Source of the DNA: Zantedeschia hybrid cultivar
Lineage: Eukaryota > Streptophyta > Magnoliopsida > Alismatales > Araceae
DNA length: 64,000 nt
Direction of reading: 5' to 3'
Assembly (NCBI GenBank): GCA_030544215.1
Contig: JARZZO010000008.1
Span: 23,475,614-23,539,613, forward strand
Below, piece by piece: positions 11,911-23,400 of the stretch. The translations under genes and the position numbers were made by a program. A model generated the notes under the pieces. That model was given only the letters and a program-made list of their open reading frames with translations, did no database searches and was not told where the DNA came from. How positions within the stretch are numbered: position 1 is the first letter of the stretch; each line of letters opens with the position of its first letter.

Positions 11911-12589
11911 TAGGGGTGCATACAAGTCGAGTCGAGTCGAGTTTTATCTTGTTCAAATTTGATTCGATTAATTTCAATGGAGTTCGAGTTCAACTTGAGT
12001 ATTTATAATGATCGTTCAAGTTTGATTCGCTTAGATACTAAAAGAGCTTGTCGAGTAACTCAAGAGCTCAATAAATATATGATATATTTAGTCTATTTTT
12101 TAAAAAATTTAAATATATAAACTCACGTCAAACCATGGAGAGTATTAATTTGTTTGCACCCCTAGTAGCTACGAGCTCAATGAATCTATAATACATTTAG
12201 TCTAATTATTTTTAAATTTAAATATATAAACTCACGTCAAACCATGATGAGTATCAAGTTGTTTACACTCCTAGTTATTTGATAGAAACAATTCTATAAG
12301 ATATTAAATGTTTTATTAATTAAGTTTATTCATGAATGATATGATTAAATGAATTCTTAACCGAGCTCCTAGCGAGTATTAAGACAAGTTCTTAACGAAA
12401 CTTAAACGAGTTTATTCACAAACATAATTAAGTCGAATTCACTTGTGTTTAAGTTTGATTAGTCTAATGAACTGAGTTCAATTTTTTGTTCAAACTTATT
12501 TATTTAACTTAATAAATGAGCCGACTCAAGTTATCGTCGACTAGTCTTCCGATATGTTAATTGAGAATATTAATTCGTTTGCAGCCCTA
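11911..12589. mobile_element. hAT-type MITE, TSD GATAAAGY
   Basis: A 679-bp element lies between near-identical 8-bp direct repeats, GATAAAGT (11903-11910) and GATAAAGC (12590-12597). Its ends are TAGGGGTGCATACAAG and, read inward from the right, TAGGGCTGCAAACGAA. GTCGAGTCGAG, GAGCTC and CTCGTTTA-like motifs recur through the body in both orientations. Related structures occur at 55828-56386 and about 58592-59354. It is non-coding. Confidence 0.75.
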
Positions 12590-12967
12590 GATAAAGCACG
12601 CTAGATGCGTAAGATGTGGTTCCCCATCGCACGCACTAAAATTGTGGAACCAGTTGTAGGAGATATCAAGTCTACTTGAAAGTTTATCTTAATGGCCCCC
12701 CTTCCCGCTGTTGTCTTCGTAACTTGTGGCCAAAGTTTCACGACTTTGCCCCACCACCACCACAATTTGGTATTTGCACTAATGCCCTTATGGGCTGAAT
12801 AATGGCCATAGGCCCAACATTCACCTCTGAGTTAACACATCTAAAAAGTGACAATGATCCAGCAAACTTCTTTTTACATTCGTCCGGCAGGATCAACAAA
12901 CCCCGATACCTTGCACGAGAAAGGAAGGGGGAAAAAAAGGAAAGAAAAACACAAAGGAGCTGCTTAC

Positions 12968-13838
12968 AGTCTAGCCAAGCTGGTTAAGTTACCAAGACCC
13001 TGAAGAAGAGGGCCTTGCAGCATGTTGTTCTCCAGGACCCTTCAAAGAAGTTTTTGGAGAAAGAGTTGGAACCCAATTCTCAATCGTTTACAGATTTGAG
13101 CATGAAATAAAACATATGTATAGATATGTTAATAATAAGAAGATGATACAGGGATTCAAGATAGCGTGGAAATTTTCCCAATCTCCTCAGGGATAGTACC
13201 AATCGTATGCAGAATAAAAGGATTAGCTTTTCTCTTTCTTTCTTTTCTTTTTGTTTGTTCAAGAAGAAGGATGGGAATGATAAAAATTTACACGTTGCAG
13301 AGGGGGAGGGAAGCCCACGCGGCGGCGGGGATGGACCCATTGATGTAGTTGCGAGAAAGGTCGCTGCTTGGTGCCACAAGACACATGAGAAATCACAAAA
13401 CACAGCACCGCTCAGCTTCTCGCAGTAGAAACCAAGGAAGAAGAAGAAGAAAAGAGGAGAAATATGGAAGTGTGGGCACGAACGCACATTGGGGTGAGGG
13501 AAGTGAGGTTGCCGAACTCCTCCGGCAGCACGCCCGTCCGGTTCTGGCCCTTGAGCTCGCTGCGAATAAAAACCAATGAATCAGAGAGCGGGCGCGGCCG
13601 CAGAAGAGGTGCGAAAGGATAGGAATGGCACAGGACAGGAGGTGGTGGTGGCGTTGGTGGTTGGCTTCTTACACGTTGACGACATGGCAGACGCTGTTGG
13701 TGGCGTTGCAGTCGCAGGTGAGGTTGCTGAGGATTTGCCTGGTCTGGACGCGCGGCGCCCAGCCGCAGGGGTCGACGCGCAAGTCCCAAGTGGTGTTGGG
13801 CATCTTCAGCTTCTCAGCTATGGCCTCGAGCGCCTCCA
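12968..13838 (-). pseudogene. Decayed LRR receptor-like kinase, copy B (exons 2-6 only)
   Basis: Five successive exon remnants match exons 2-6 of gene C. Exon 2 (13673-13838) encodes VEALEAIAEKLKMPNTTWD, VDPC and CDC...CHVVN. Exon 3 (13488-13559) ends LPEEFGNLTSLTPM. Exon 4 (13292-13363) has DLSRNYINGSIP. Exon 5 (about 13150-13215) keeps only GTIPEEIGKISTL, having lost its acceptor, the first half of the repeat and its donor, with TGA where the donor should be. Exon 6 (12968-13039) has LENNMLQGPL and NLTSLARL. Exons 3, 4 and 6 keep the 72-bp phase-2 length. I found no signal-peptide exon up to 19.2 kb and no malectin or kinase exons before copy A. The intron sequence just past the exon 2 acceptor (GAGTTAGAATTTGAACT) resembles copy A, which supports tandem duplication followed by decay. 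Confidence 0.85.
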
Positions 13839-16699
13839 CTGCACTTGTGTTCCCCCTCATGGAGTTAGAATTTGAACTTCCAGCCTATAACGATATTTTC
13901 ATCCAAGAGGAAGAGAAGAGGCTACTGGTAGCAACTCATGCAAATGCAAAACGGGATGTCTTGTATACAATGTCAAGTCCATAAACAGATAGAAAAAACG
14001 AAAAGAAAATCTAATTTTGATGTCTAGAAATCATAAATTAGACTGTACTATATAATAGGGTATTATCTAGATCATCTATTTTGTATTTCTTTGATGTATA
14101 CGAAATGAGTATTAGACGTATTTAATTTTTAGTTCATGGATATTCTTAGTGATAAAAAAAGCTTTAAGAATGTACATCTTTTGTAAGTATTATGACACAA
14201 TGAGATTATAATAGATAATGTGAAAATAAGATGATTAGTTTTGCAGATAAAATCTTAAATAGGGTATATTTATAAAATCTCTTTATCCAATTTAGTTTTA
14301 GTTCTGAGAAGATGAGCTTGAAAATTATATTTTGCTCCCATATGCATTTTTTTTTACTTCCATGAAATTAGGGTTGTAACTTGGGTCAGATTAAGTCGGA
14401 TTGACCAGCCCATATCAAGATGTCCTCGGGCATAAAATTTAACCCCACTCATCTTTCAACTCAGTCTCTTCAACCTTAATACAACTCATCCAATAACATC
14501 TCAACCCAACCAAATTTAACTCATGTAACTCAACTTTTATCAAGTTGGGTCGAGTTATATTCTTAATAGTTCATATTTTTGACTATTTTTTTGGTGGATT
14601 GATTTTTCTTTCTTACTATCAAAACTCTATGAACAAAACAATGAATGAACTTATCTTTCTATCTAAAAATAACTAAAGAAAGAGCCTACAAACATAATTA
14701 CACAGCTGCTATTTGAGAATATCTTTGTATTTATATTGTAATATAAATTATTGTTCAAAAATATAAAACTAAACTTTAGTGATCTAAATTTTCATTTATA
14801 TATAAATTATTGTATCATGATTATTGTAATATAAATTATTTTAGGGACAGAATTTAGCCAATTCGACTCTCTATTGGGGGTGTATCGGTCATTTCATACA
14901 TGGGTTTTAACTCAAGTGCGGCTGAGTTAATTGAACGGTTGTTGATGGGAAGGATATGAAGTTGAGGATTTAAAATTTTTAAGGGTATCAGGATGATTTC
15001 ATTAAAGGCAGGGTTATGTTTTTGAAATATATGCAAAATTATGATCAGTTTTGATCGAACAGTAACTGCTGCAATAAGTATATATCTATTTTTTATTTTC
15101 TAAAAATACAGGTGAGAGGGGGCAACCCTGTTAAGGGATTGACCTGTACCATCCACTGAAAGATTAGACGGTCTAAAAAGTTCAATAAAAAATAGGCATT
15201 TCCTCTTGCCTCATTTTTTTTTTTTTAAACCTTCTAATCAAAGATCAGATAGTATAAATCAGCCCTTTAGAAATGCTACCACATCCTAAATTTTTTGAAA
15301 AAAAAAAAAACTTGGTAATTAAAATTGATCAGACAACTGCTTACCCACATTAATACCTGCATTAGAGCAAGTATTACTCTGTATATTGACGTGAAACGGG
15401 TTGTCCAATTTTGTCAAATATGACCGCAAGGTCCGCAACCACTCATTATGTTATCATCTGAAGATTCTGAAGATATATTTATGGATGTGTTGGAGTGCAC
15501 GAAGCTATGCATCAACCGAAAATGGTATAGTAATACTATTTACTAACACAACTTTTGACACGTCACATTGGGGAAAGTGTAAGTACCTTGCACTTTTGGC
15601 AGTTGCACGCTCTACTGTGTATTATTTAGGCTGTGTCAAAAATTGTGTAAAGAAATGGTCTCACTGTGCCATTTTCCATGCACCAACCATGCCTTATCTT
15701 AGAGTGCATGCAACAAGGCTCTAGATAATAGACATCCAACGGGGAGTTCGTGCAAATCGGCATTCGCTAGTCGCCTAGGCAGGCATTGGCACACGCGGTA
15801 AATGCGATGCAAGGCTGGCATTGGCGTACGCTTTGAACGTGCATTCCCTCGCATACTCCATGGTGGAGACGGTGCGACACGCCCACGTATTGGCTTCCAA
15901 TTTCCAAGTTAGTTGGCTCTGCGCTAAACCTCCGCATGAATCGAATTGAGATCACCGTGCATGGCCTGGCAGTCTCAAAGGGTCCCCGACAACGGTCCGG
16001 GGGAGCCCCTTCCAATGCCTAAGTTAGAAGGCTGGAGATTCTCAGAAAAAACCAAATAGTTTGGGCTTCAGAAAGCGTACCTTTTTTAGTTGGACCGGAG
16101 GTCCCTATATAGAAAAGCAAGAGAGTCCCATCAGAGAAGGCTTGATTCGTAAAGATCTCATGTATTGATACCAATGGCTATTCTAGGGAAACCAGATCCG
16201 AGACAGATCCCTGGGTTTGCATTAATTTGATCGGAAATAGAGGGTACTTTCCTATGGGGTGAGATCCTTAACTGAATGAGTTTCCAACTTAAACCCATCC
16301 CTTTACGAGAGGGGTAAAAGTATCTTGATGCAATTGCGCCCTGTCCAAAGCAGGAGTCTCAGGCCAATTGGATCGGCCTAAACACCTTGTCCGTGAATGG
16401 ATTTAGATCCTCGATCTATATGGCCATCTCTATCTGGGTGAGACCTCTGTGGACGGAAACCGTACCTTCCTCAAGTAACTGGGTCGGCCCATGGGCCATC
16501 TAGACTGAGCGAGATTTTCTCCCTTCATAGATTAACTAATTAAGTCATCTCCCCTGAACCACTTCTGAAGTCATTTAGTTTCTGTATTAGATTTTCCCTT
16601 TTCCATCCAGGAAGGGGGATCCAATCGTTGTTAACAACAATAACCTTTATATATGGATCCTTGTAATACTTATACAAAGACAAGCAAATGTCTCAGGCC
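13839..16699. other. Intergenic spacer, repeat-derived
   Basis: No gene is recognised. Around 14370-14580 there are GGGTTG/CAACTC-rich inverted segments typical of an old hAT MITE, without clean ends. Around 15110-15380 a non-coding block ends in GCAAGTATTACTC, the reversed end motif of the MITE at 6200. From about 15770 to 16660 the base composition becomes GC-richer with short ORFs only. This looks like an untranslated piece of a larger element, but no diagnostic motif is visible. Confidence 0.4.
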
Positions 16700-16714
16700 A
16701 ATGTGCACCCAGAC

Positions 16715-16905
16715 AGTCATGGTGTCAAGGGCGGGCGATAATATCTTGGTTTTGTCGCCTTCTTAGGCGGAAGGTTCGCCCATTTGGCGGTTTGTGCTTA
16801 TCTTTTCTCTAGGAAGAAATCTCTGCACTAAGGCAGGTTCGACCCAGCACCTTTCAATTGGGGTTTATGTGCCCAACCACTAGACTACCACGTCCAAAAA
16901 AACAA
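16715..16905 (-). mobile_element. SINE-like tRNA-derived retroposon, TSD 15 bp
   Basis: A 191-bp insert is flanked by a perfect 15-bp direct repeat, AATGTGCACCCAGAC (16700-16714 and 16906-16920). Read on the minus strand it starts with GTGGTAGTCTAGTGGTTGGG, which resembles a pol III A box. About 35 bp later comes GGTGCTGGGTCGAACC, which resembles a B box. That is the layout of a tRNA-derived SINE. One oddity: the A-rich run (about 16896-16905) lies on the plus strand next to the presumed 5' end, while the presumed 3' end on the left has no A tail. The orientation is therefore less certain than the insertion itself. Confidence 0.7.
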
Positions 16906-16920
16906 AATGTGCACCCAGAC

Positions 16921-19239
16921 CTGGGACTAGTGTGTATCCTACATTTTAACTTCATAGGCATAACAAGCTGGAAGTTATAAATTAGGTTTTGCTTATTCAG
17001 GGAGGGTGATTGGTCTTAGTGTTCGTAATGTAGTCAACAATGATCTCCCTTACGAACCCACTATCATTTGCCTCAACATTTTGTGGAATTATTAAAATCT
17101 GAAGCAGCTGTTCCTCACTTATATAAACTGCAACCACAATAAGGAGGTGAAAGCCAACCTATTGATCATAGTGATTATAAGAGAATGGAAGACCACATCA
17201 AGAAGATTCACAAAAGAGATAACACTGAACAAGAAAATACATTGCTTAGAGTTACATTTTCACGTATACATCTACAACCAGAAGAGATAACATTGAACAA
17301 GCAAAGTTTCAAATTCACATTCGCAACTGGATGAGCTACAATGTGCAGATATCAACTCTTTCAATTGCTACTTCATGTGTCAGCTCATTTGTCATAAGGA
17401 GATCACTTGTGTTCTGTTCAGTTGGCCAACCAGCACATGACATGCCTGTGTCCAATCAGAAATCAATGTGAGAGTGATGAGCACAAATCGGCGCATCGAC
17501 ACACACTCTCTCTCTCTAGAAATCGGCGCATCGACACTCTCTCTCTCTCTCTCTCGCAAGACGTAATACATCCATAAATAACACTGGACCTGTAGGTGTA
17601 GAATTGCTCAAGCATCATCCTGAATAAGAGGAAGAACTCCACTAACAAGTGACTTGCCCTATGCCAAACTCATTCAGGTATCTGTTGATAAATCCCATTA
17701 AATCAAAGATCAATGATGAGGCAAATCCGGTCAATCAGTTGTCAACTAGGATCAGGTGTACTCCCAAGGAATTTGCATGGTTTGTGATCACCAATCACCT
17801 GATGTCAGCCTCTAGCTTTATGTTATCTCCCACTCGTGCGAGGGTCGCAGGCACTGCATGATGAACATCTAGCATAAATGGCTGGCAGTCAAAAGAACTA
17901 ACTACAAGCAAATCAAACCAAATAAATGCAGGTTAAGATGAATAAAACTGAGCATTTCAAAACAGAAATAAGCACAAGCAAAGATGAACAAAGAACAATC
18001 TATATGATACCAGGTCCAGCTCCTAGAATACCACTCAAACCACTATCCATTTCAACAGCAGGGGAGGCTACTGCTCTCTTCTCAGATCAGGACAAGAGAT
18101 AAACAAGAGGTGTCTAAATGATAATTGGACGCGTTATTGAACTGAACTGCCAACCAAAACTTGAGTTAATGGGTGGAGAAGCCCAGAAGTAGCTCGTGAA
18201 CATCTCGCATGGGACTAAATGCGTTTGCTAACAGGGATCATTCTCCTCTAGTTGCTGATGCTCAAGACTCCACTATGGAAATTGCCTATGACAACCTTGG
18301 TGGCGACACGTCTCCATATCTGTAGATGGTTTTCTCCACCCCACAATGAGATGGCAATCACATCAACAGATGGATCAGATTTTTCAACTTTCAATGAAAT
18401 AAAGAATAGTAATTAGATCTAAATAAAAGTAATTATTACACTAGATGGGAATGAGAACACTATGATTCTCAGAAGAAAAGATCTTGAAAATTTGTTGTAG
18501 AATTGAGCTTGAACCATGACCAATGTTTATATATATTTCCCATTTATGATGATTCTCATGATGTTTGGATGTTTTATAAAGTTTTCTACTGACCCCATTT
18601 GGTCCTGGAAAGTCCAGACCTTGGAAGTAAGCTGACAAACCTCAAGTATTCAAGATCCGTTGAGCACCAGCCATGGTCTCTTAATCCATGGATATGGTTA
18701 GGGAGAGCAAGTCAAAGTTGATTGTCCCAAATTTTTTCAACTTGTCTCGTCTTTGCTTCTTAGGATTCTTCCGTTCCATGATTCTCTAGGGTCAACTGAA
18801 TTCGCTAGTTACTATTTTATACTTTGAGAGTTCCTGGCGTAAAATTCCTCTCAAGGAGCACAAAAATGGTTAAAAGGTGTACAAGACATGGGATAATCAG
18901 TCTCTTGCAAAATGTATTTCTTGATAAGTCTCCAACATGATATTTACAGTGATGATTCAAATCAGATAATTCACAATAAAAAAGGAGATATTTTTGCAGT
19001 AACAAAAAATTTGTCAAGTCATTCTCTTGGCCTATGGTTAGATCAGTAACACCCATTAAGTAATAAGCTGGAAAAATTGTGCATGAAAAAGAAAACATGA
19101 CTTTGCGGGGCAGAACACAGAATCATGATTATGAATATGAGCATGCATCTAAATATCTGTCCGTCTGTCTAGTTCCATCAACTGTTTATATTATCCATTG
19201 TATCCAAATATTGCCTTACCTCTCACATGGAGATCTCAG
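16921..19239. other. Spacer downstream of gene C
   Basis: No gene is recognised between the SINE-like insert and the gene C stop codon. The 3' untranslated region of gene C must lie in its right part, but I see no convincing poly(A) signal to place its end. At 17485-17555 the block AAATCGGCGCATCGACAC plus a CT run is present twice in tandem, the second time followed by a longer (CT)n tract. Confidence 0.45.
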
Positions 19240-20484
19240 TTAATTGGCCCCAGAGGTATCAGTCAACGATCCACTTGTTGATGGGTAAAAAGCAGCCTTC
19301 TCATCTTCGTGAAGAGAAATTACTGATTCAATAGGTGAATTATGCAATTGTGTGCTTCGTGGTTGACTATCAGAGGATAACTTTCTGAGCGCACCAACAA
19401 TCCAATCCTCACCATTAGAAGTATGCTTCACTGGAGTAGGCACAGCAGTTTCTCCATTGAGCATGCTCACCACACTAGACATTGCCGGCCTCTGGGTTGG
19501 AGATGAGTTTGTGCATAAAAGAGCCACGTTTAGCAATCTCAGTGCTTCTTCCTCCAGGTAATCTAGGTTCAAATTTGGGTCAACAAGCTCTATAAGTCTT
19601 CCTTCATCTAGAAGTAGAAAAGCCTGAAAGTCCAAACAAGGACAAAGAAGAAAAGCCTTATATCACAGCAGGTCCAAGGAAGCAACACGATGCTGCTTGA
19701 TCATAACTAACGAGGAAGAAATTGTAATTATTAGAAAAATTATGTGGACTTGTAATTACTAGAAAAATTATATGGACGACATATTACAATGGGCCACACA
19801 TGCAACAATCATCCATTATATGCACACAATGAAAATGAAATGTACTGTAATTGGCAGCATTTTTCCACATTTCTAGATTTACAAATAAGCTTTCAATTAT
19901 CATTTTTATTCCTGCACCACTTTTACTATTAGAATTTTATAATGACATTCATGCACACCAAGTAGGGAGCCATGGACCATTTTTTTATGTCAACTGTACA
20001 ATGTCTGTAACATATGGTGAATAAGAATTTCAGCATTGCCAGCAAACAGACTTTAGTCAGTGACCTCACGAGAACCTTTTGTCCTGAACTGGAATCCTTT
20101 TCCAAGTTCATCACAAACCCAGTCCAGTTGCATCCACCATTCATGCATGTTCAGGTTACCTAAACTATCTCATATGAAGGAATGATGCATTAATTATGCA
20201 ATATTCTGTTGTGAAATATAAATAAATCCAGACACATTAAAGTGCATATCGCAATGCTTTTGGGAAACAAAAAATTGATCAATTTAGCAGTTGGCAACGA
20301 CTTCAAAAAAGTTAGCAGTTAATCAGAATTTACCCAGTCGAGAAGATGGAGAAACTTTTCATCTGGAAGATAATTGGTGTTGCTTTTTCCAGTAACCACT
20401 TCCAACACAACCACTCCAAAGCTATAAACATCTGCTTTGTCTGTCAAGTATCCCCTTGTTGCATATTCAGGAGCCATGTAGCCT
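19240..20484 (-). CDS. Gene C exons 22-23: kinase C-lobe and tail
   Basis: Exon 22 (20334-20484, 151 bp) gives GYMAPEYATRGYLTDKADVY and SFGVVVLEVVTGKSNTNY, ending in HLLDW. Exon 23 (19240-19623) gives ELVDPNLN, LLCTNSSPTQRPAMSSVVSM and a Ser/Thr-rich tail ending TDTSGAN-stop (TAA). The RPxMS motif with its conserved Arg is intact. A 9.6-kb transposon-filled intron separates exon 22 from exon 21. Confidence 0.92.
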
Positions 20485-23400
20485 CTGGAAAATAAGCAGA
20501 GAAATCATCATCATCTTCGTCATTGTTGTCACCCAGATCTCAACTAATTAGCATTGGGGGACAGATGTCATCTCACCATTCCATAGATGGAGAACACGAG
20601 TTACAAAGTACAAATTTGTATATTACAGAATTCCCTTGAGACAATATAAATCATCAAAGAAATGTCACATAATGCAGGAACAGGATAATGACAATGATAT
20701 AGATTGCACGAGGATATCATGGTGACAACGACAAGATTATAGGTAGTCAATTTGCAAAAGAAATTGACATTTTTCTGAACAATTTTCAATTGTGAGACCT
20801 CATGAAATTGACAAAAACATGTGTGGGCAAAAGGTTCCCCTTTTACCTTTTTTTTTTAAAGACAACGACAATCTGTAGAGTTGTAGCTCAATGTATTTAT
20901 TAAATCAGCAGAAATCCTGGAACTAAGAAAACCAATATCTGGTAGAGCACCAAAATGATCTTCAGCAGCAGCTGAGAGAATGCAAGAAGTCACTGCCAGA
21001 GAAGGAAGTCAAAATGTAAAAGATTTAGAATAAACCTCCCTCCACCTATATGATCTAGGCATCTTCCCCTATGGGATCAGATAAAATTAGATCTTGAATC
21101 CAAGCAATGTGATAAATGCCAAGTTCAATACTATGGATAGCATATGCAGGTAAGATCCTTTCCTTTTAGGATATTTTCTCTTTCCAACGTTGCCACATAA
21201 ATCAGCATGTCACATGAAATACAAGTTGTGGTGCATATATTGGGGAACCATGCACATATCCCTAGTCCCTATCTACCATGGCTCCTCTCCCTCATAGGGT
21301 GAGCCCTCTACATTTTGGTCTCTCTCTTTTTTGAAAAGAAAATCAGATTGCACTACTCATTTTATTGAAAAATAAATAGAAGAAGTACAATCACGTTAAG
21401 ATAGGAGAGGTTGCTATCTTAAAGAAATAAACATAAAAAACTCAGAAACAACTATACAAAACACTAGACATAATTAAATTTTCTCATCCAGTCTTCTGCA
21501 GAAATTCCCAGAATATGACGACTCCAATTCTATCATAATGATATAACCAAGAGTGCCATATTCTCAATGTAGATTTTACTTCCCTTGGAAACCTTTGCGT
21601 TCCGTTCCTTCCAAATTCCCCAGCATATAGAATGCAGTAATAATTGCAGAATTTTCCATCTAGTGCACTTGTGAAGCCTGTCCTTCGTCTGATTAAAACA
21701 ATTCCACATCTCCTGTAGACTGTTGAATGATGAGTGAAATTTCAATAGTTTGTCTATGCTGATACAAACTTCCCTACTGACCAGGCAAGTGATAAGAAAA
21801 TGTTCTATGTCCTCCAAATCTTCTCCACACAATACACACAAGGTATCTCCATCAGTACACCATGTGCCTCAGTACACTTTTGTGATGATCCTCTTCCTGA
21901 ATACTAACCACATGAAGCTTTGGACTTAGGTGATCTCACCTTCCATATGTTATCAAAAAACCTAAAAGCTGGCTGATTTCCTTCCATGAGATTATAAAAG
22001 GATTTGCTCGAGAAAGTACCATGATTATCACCCAGAAAATTTTATCGTTCTCACTCAGATGCAGCTGTACAGAAGACAGTAACTGAAGTAAGTTCTCATA
22101 CTCCACCTCCTCTTCCGGTTTGGGTCCCCATCTTGTCTTGATATCCCACTGAACAGTGCCATTATCCATACTGTAGATGTCATTAATGAAACTGTCTTTT
22201 CTGCAGGACAATTGATACAATCTTGGAAATTTCTCCTTAAGAGTTTCATCCCCAGTCCTCCTTTCTAACCAGAACATGGTACTATCTCCATTGCCTACCT
22301 TGACTCTGACATATTTTTGGAATATGTTAGCAGCCTTCAAAATGTCTCTCCATATAGGTGACAGCCAAGTTGTGTTCTCTGGATATAAAAAGAGCCTGGA
22401 AGATGAATTATAATGCTCATCACTTTCTTCCAGAGTATGTCATCTTCTGCAATCAATTCCCAAATCCACTTCCCTAACAGTGCAATGTTCATCAGCTTTA
22501 AGCTTTTAACTCGTAGCCCACCTCTCACTTTAGAGCATCAACACTCTCCCATTTTACTCAATGGATACATCAATCCTCCCTATTAGTGCTTTCCCACAGA
22601 AATCTCCTTCTGATCAAGTCCAATCTTTTTCTTACAGTTGGAGGTAATAAAAAGACTGAAATGAAATGGTGCGGAAGGGCAGTCAAAACTGAATTAAGAA
22701 AAGTGATTCTTCCACCCAAAGAGAGACTCTTAGCTTCCAAATGGACAGCTTCCGCATCCTGTGGACTAGAGGGTCCCAGGCTGAAATGGAAGTCTTCTAT
22801 AATGCAGGGGGAGGCCTAAATAAGTTTATGGTAACTCAACCCTAGTGCATCCCAACACCACTGCACAGTTTCTGCATATTTCTTCCCCCATATTAATTCC
22901 AGTGAGAGCACTCTTGTCAAAGTTAATCATCAAGTCAGAACAAGCTTCAAAGGATCTCAGGATAAATAGCAAGTTTCTCATATGCTCTTCAGTGCCTTTA
23001 GGAATTTTGGCCTCTCTCTTACAGAGGGTTCAATGGAGGTATCAATAATGTTCCTCAAATTATCAAGATATTTTTGGAAAATACTTTATAATAAATAAAG
23101 TAAACTATAATACCCTTTTAGTCATTCTAAATTCAAAGTGCCCCTGCTAGAATTTTAGAACTTCTTTTGTACTTTTCAGTAATTTTCCCTAGACTTCTCT
23201 CTGTGTTTTTCTCTCAGAAATGAATAATAAGAAGCTTACATTCACATATAGCATCCAATAATTTGACATTTATACATCCAGTCCTGATAATTTTATTGGG
23301 TTGGATGATAGCACTATCCCTATCCTTGTCCTTTCAAGAAAGGATGTATCCCTATCCTTGTCCCTTAAAGAAAGGAAGTATCCCTATCATTGTCCTTATG

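Noticed and set aside
13349..13984. Plus-strand ORFs of 76-119 codons
   Set aside because: They are antisense to the LRR exons of pseudogene B. Conserved family motifs are on the minus strand.
21533..21841. A zinc-finger-like protein gene
   Set aside because: The Cys/His motif is the zf-RVT region at the end of a plant L1 LINE, with upstream L1 sequence on the same strand and a TSD around the element.
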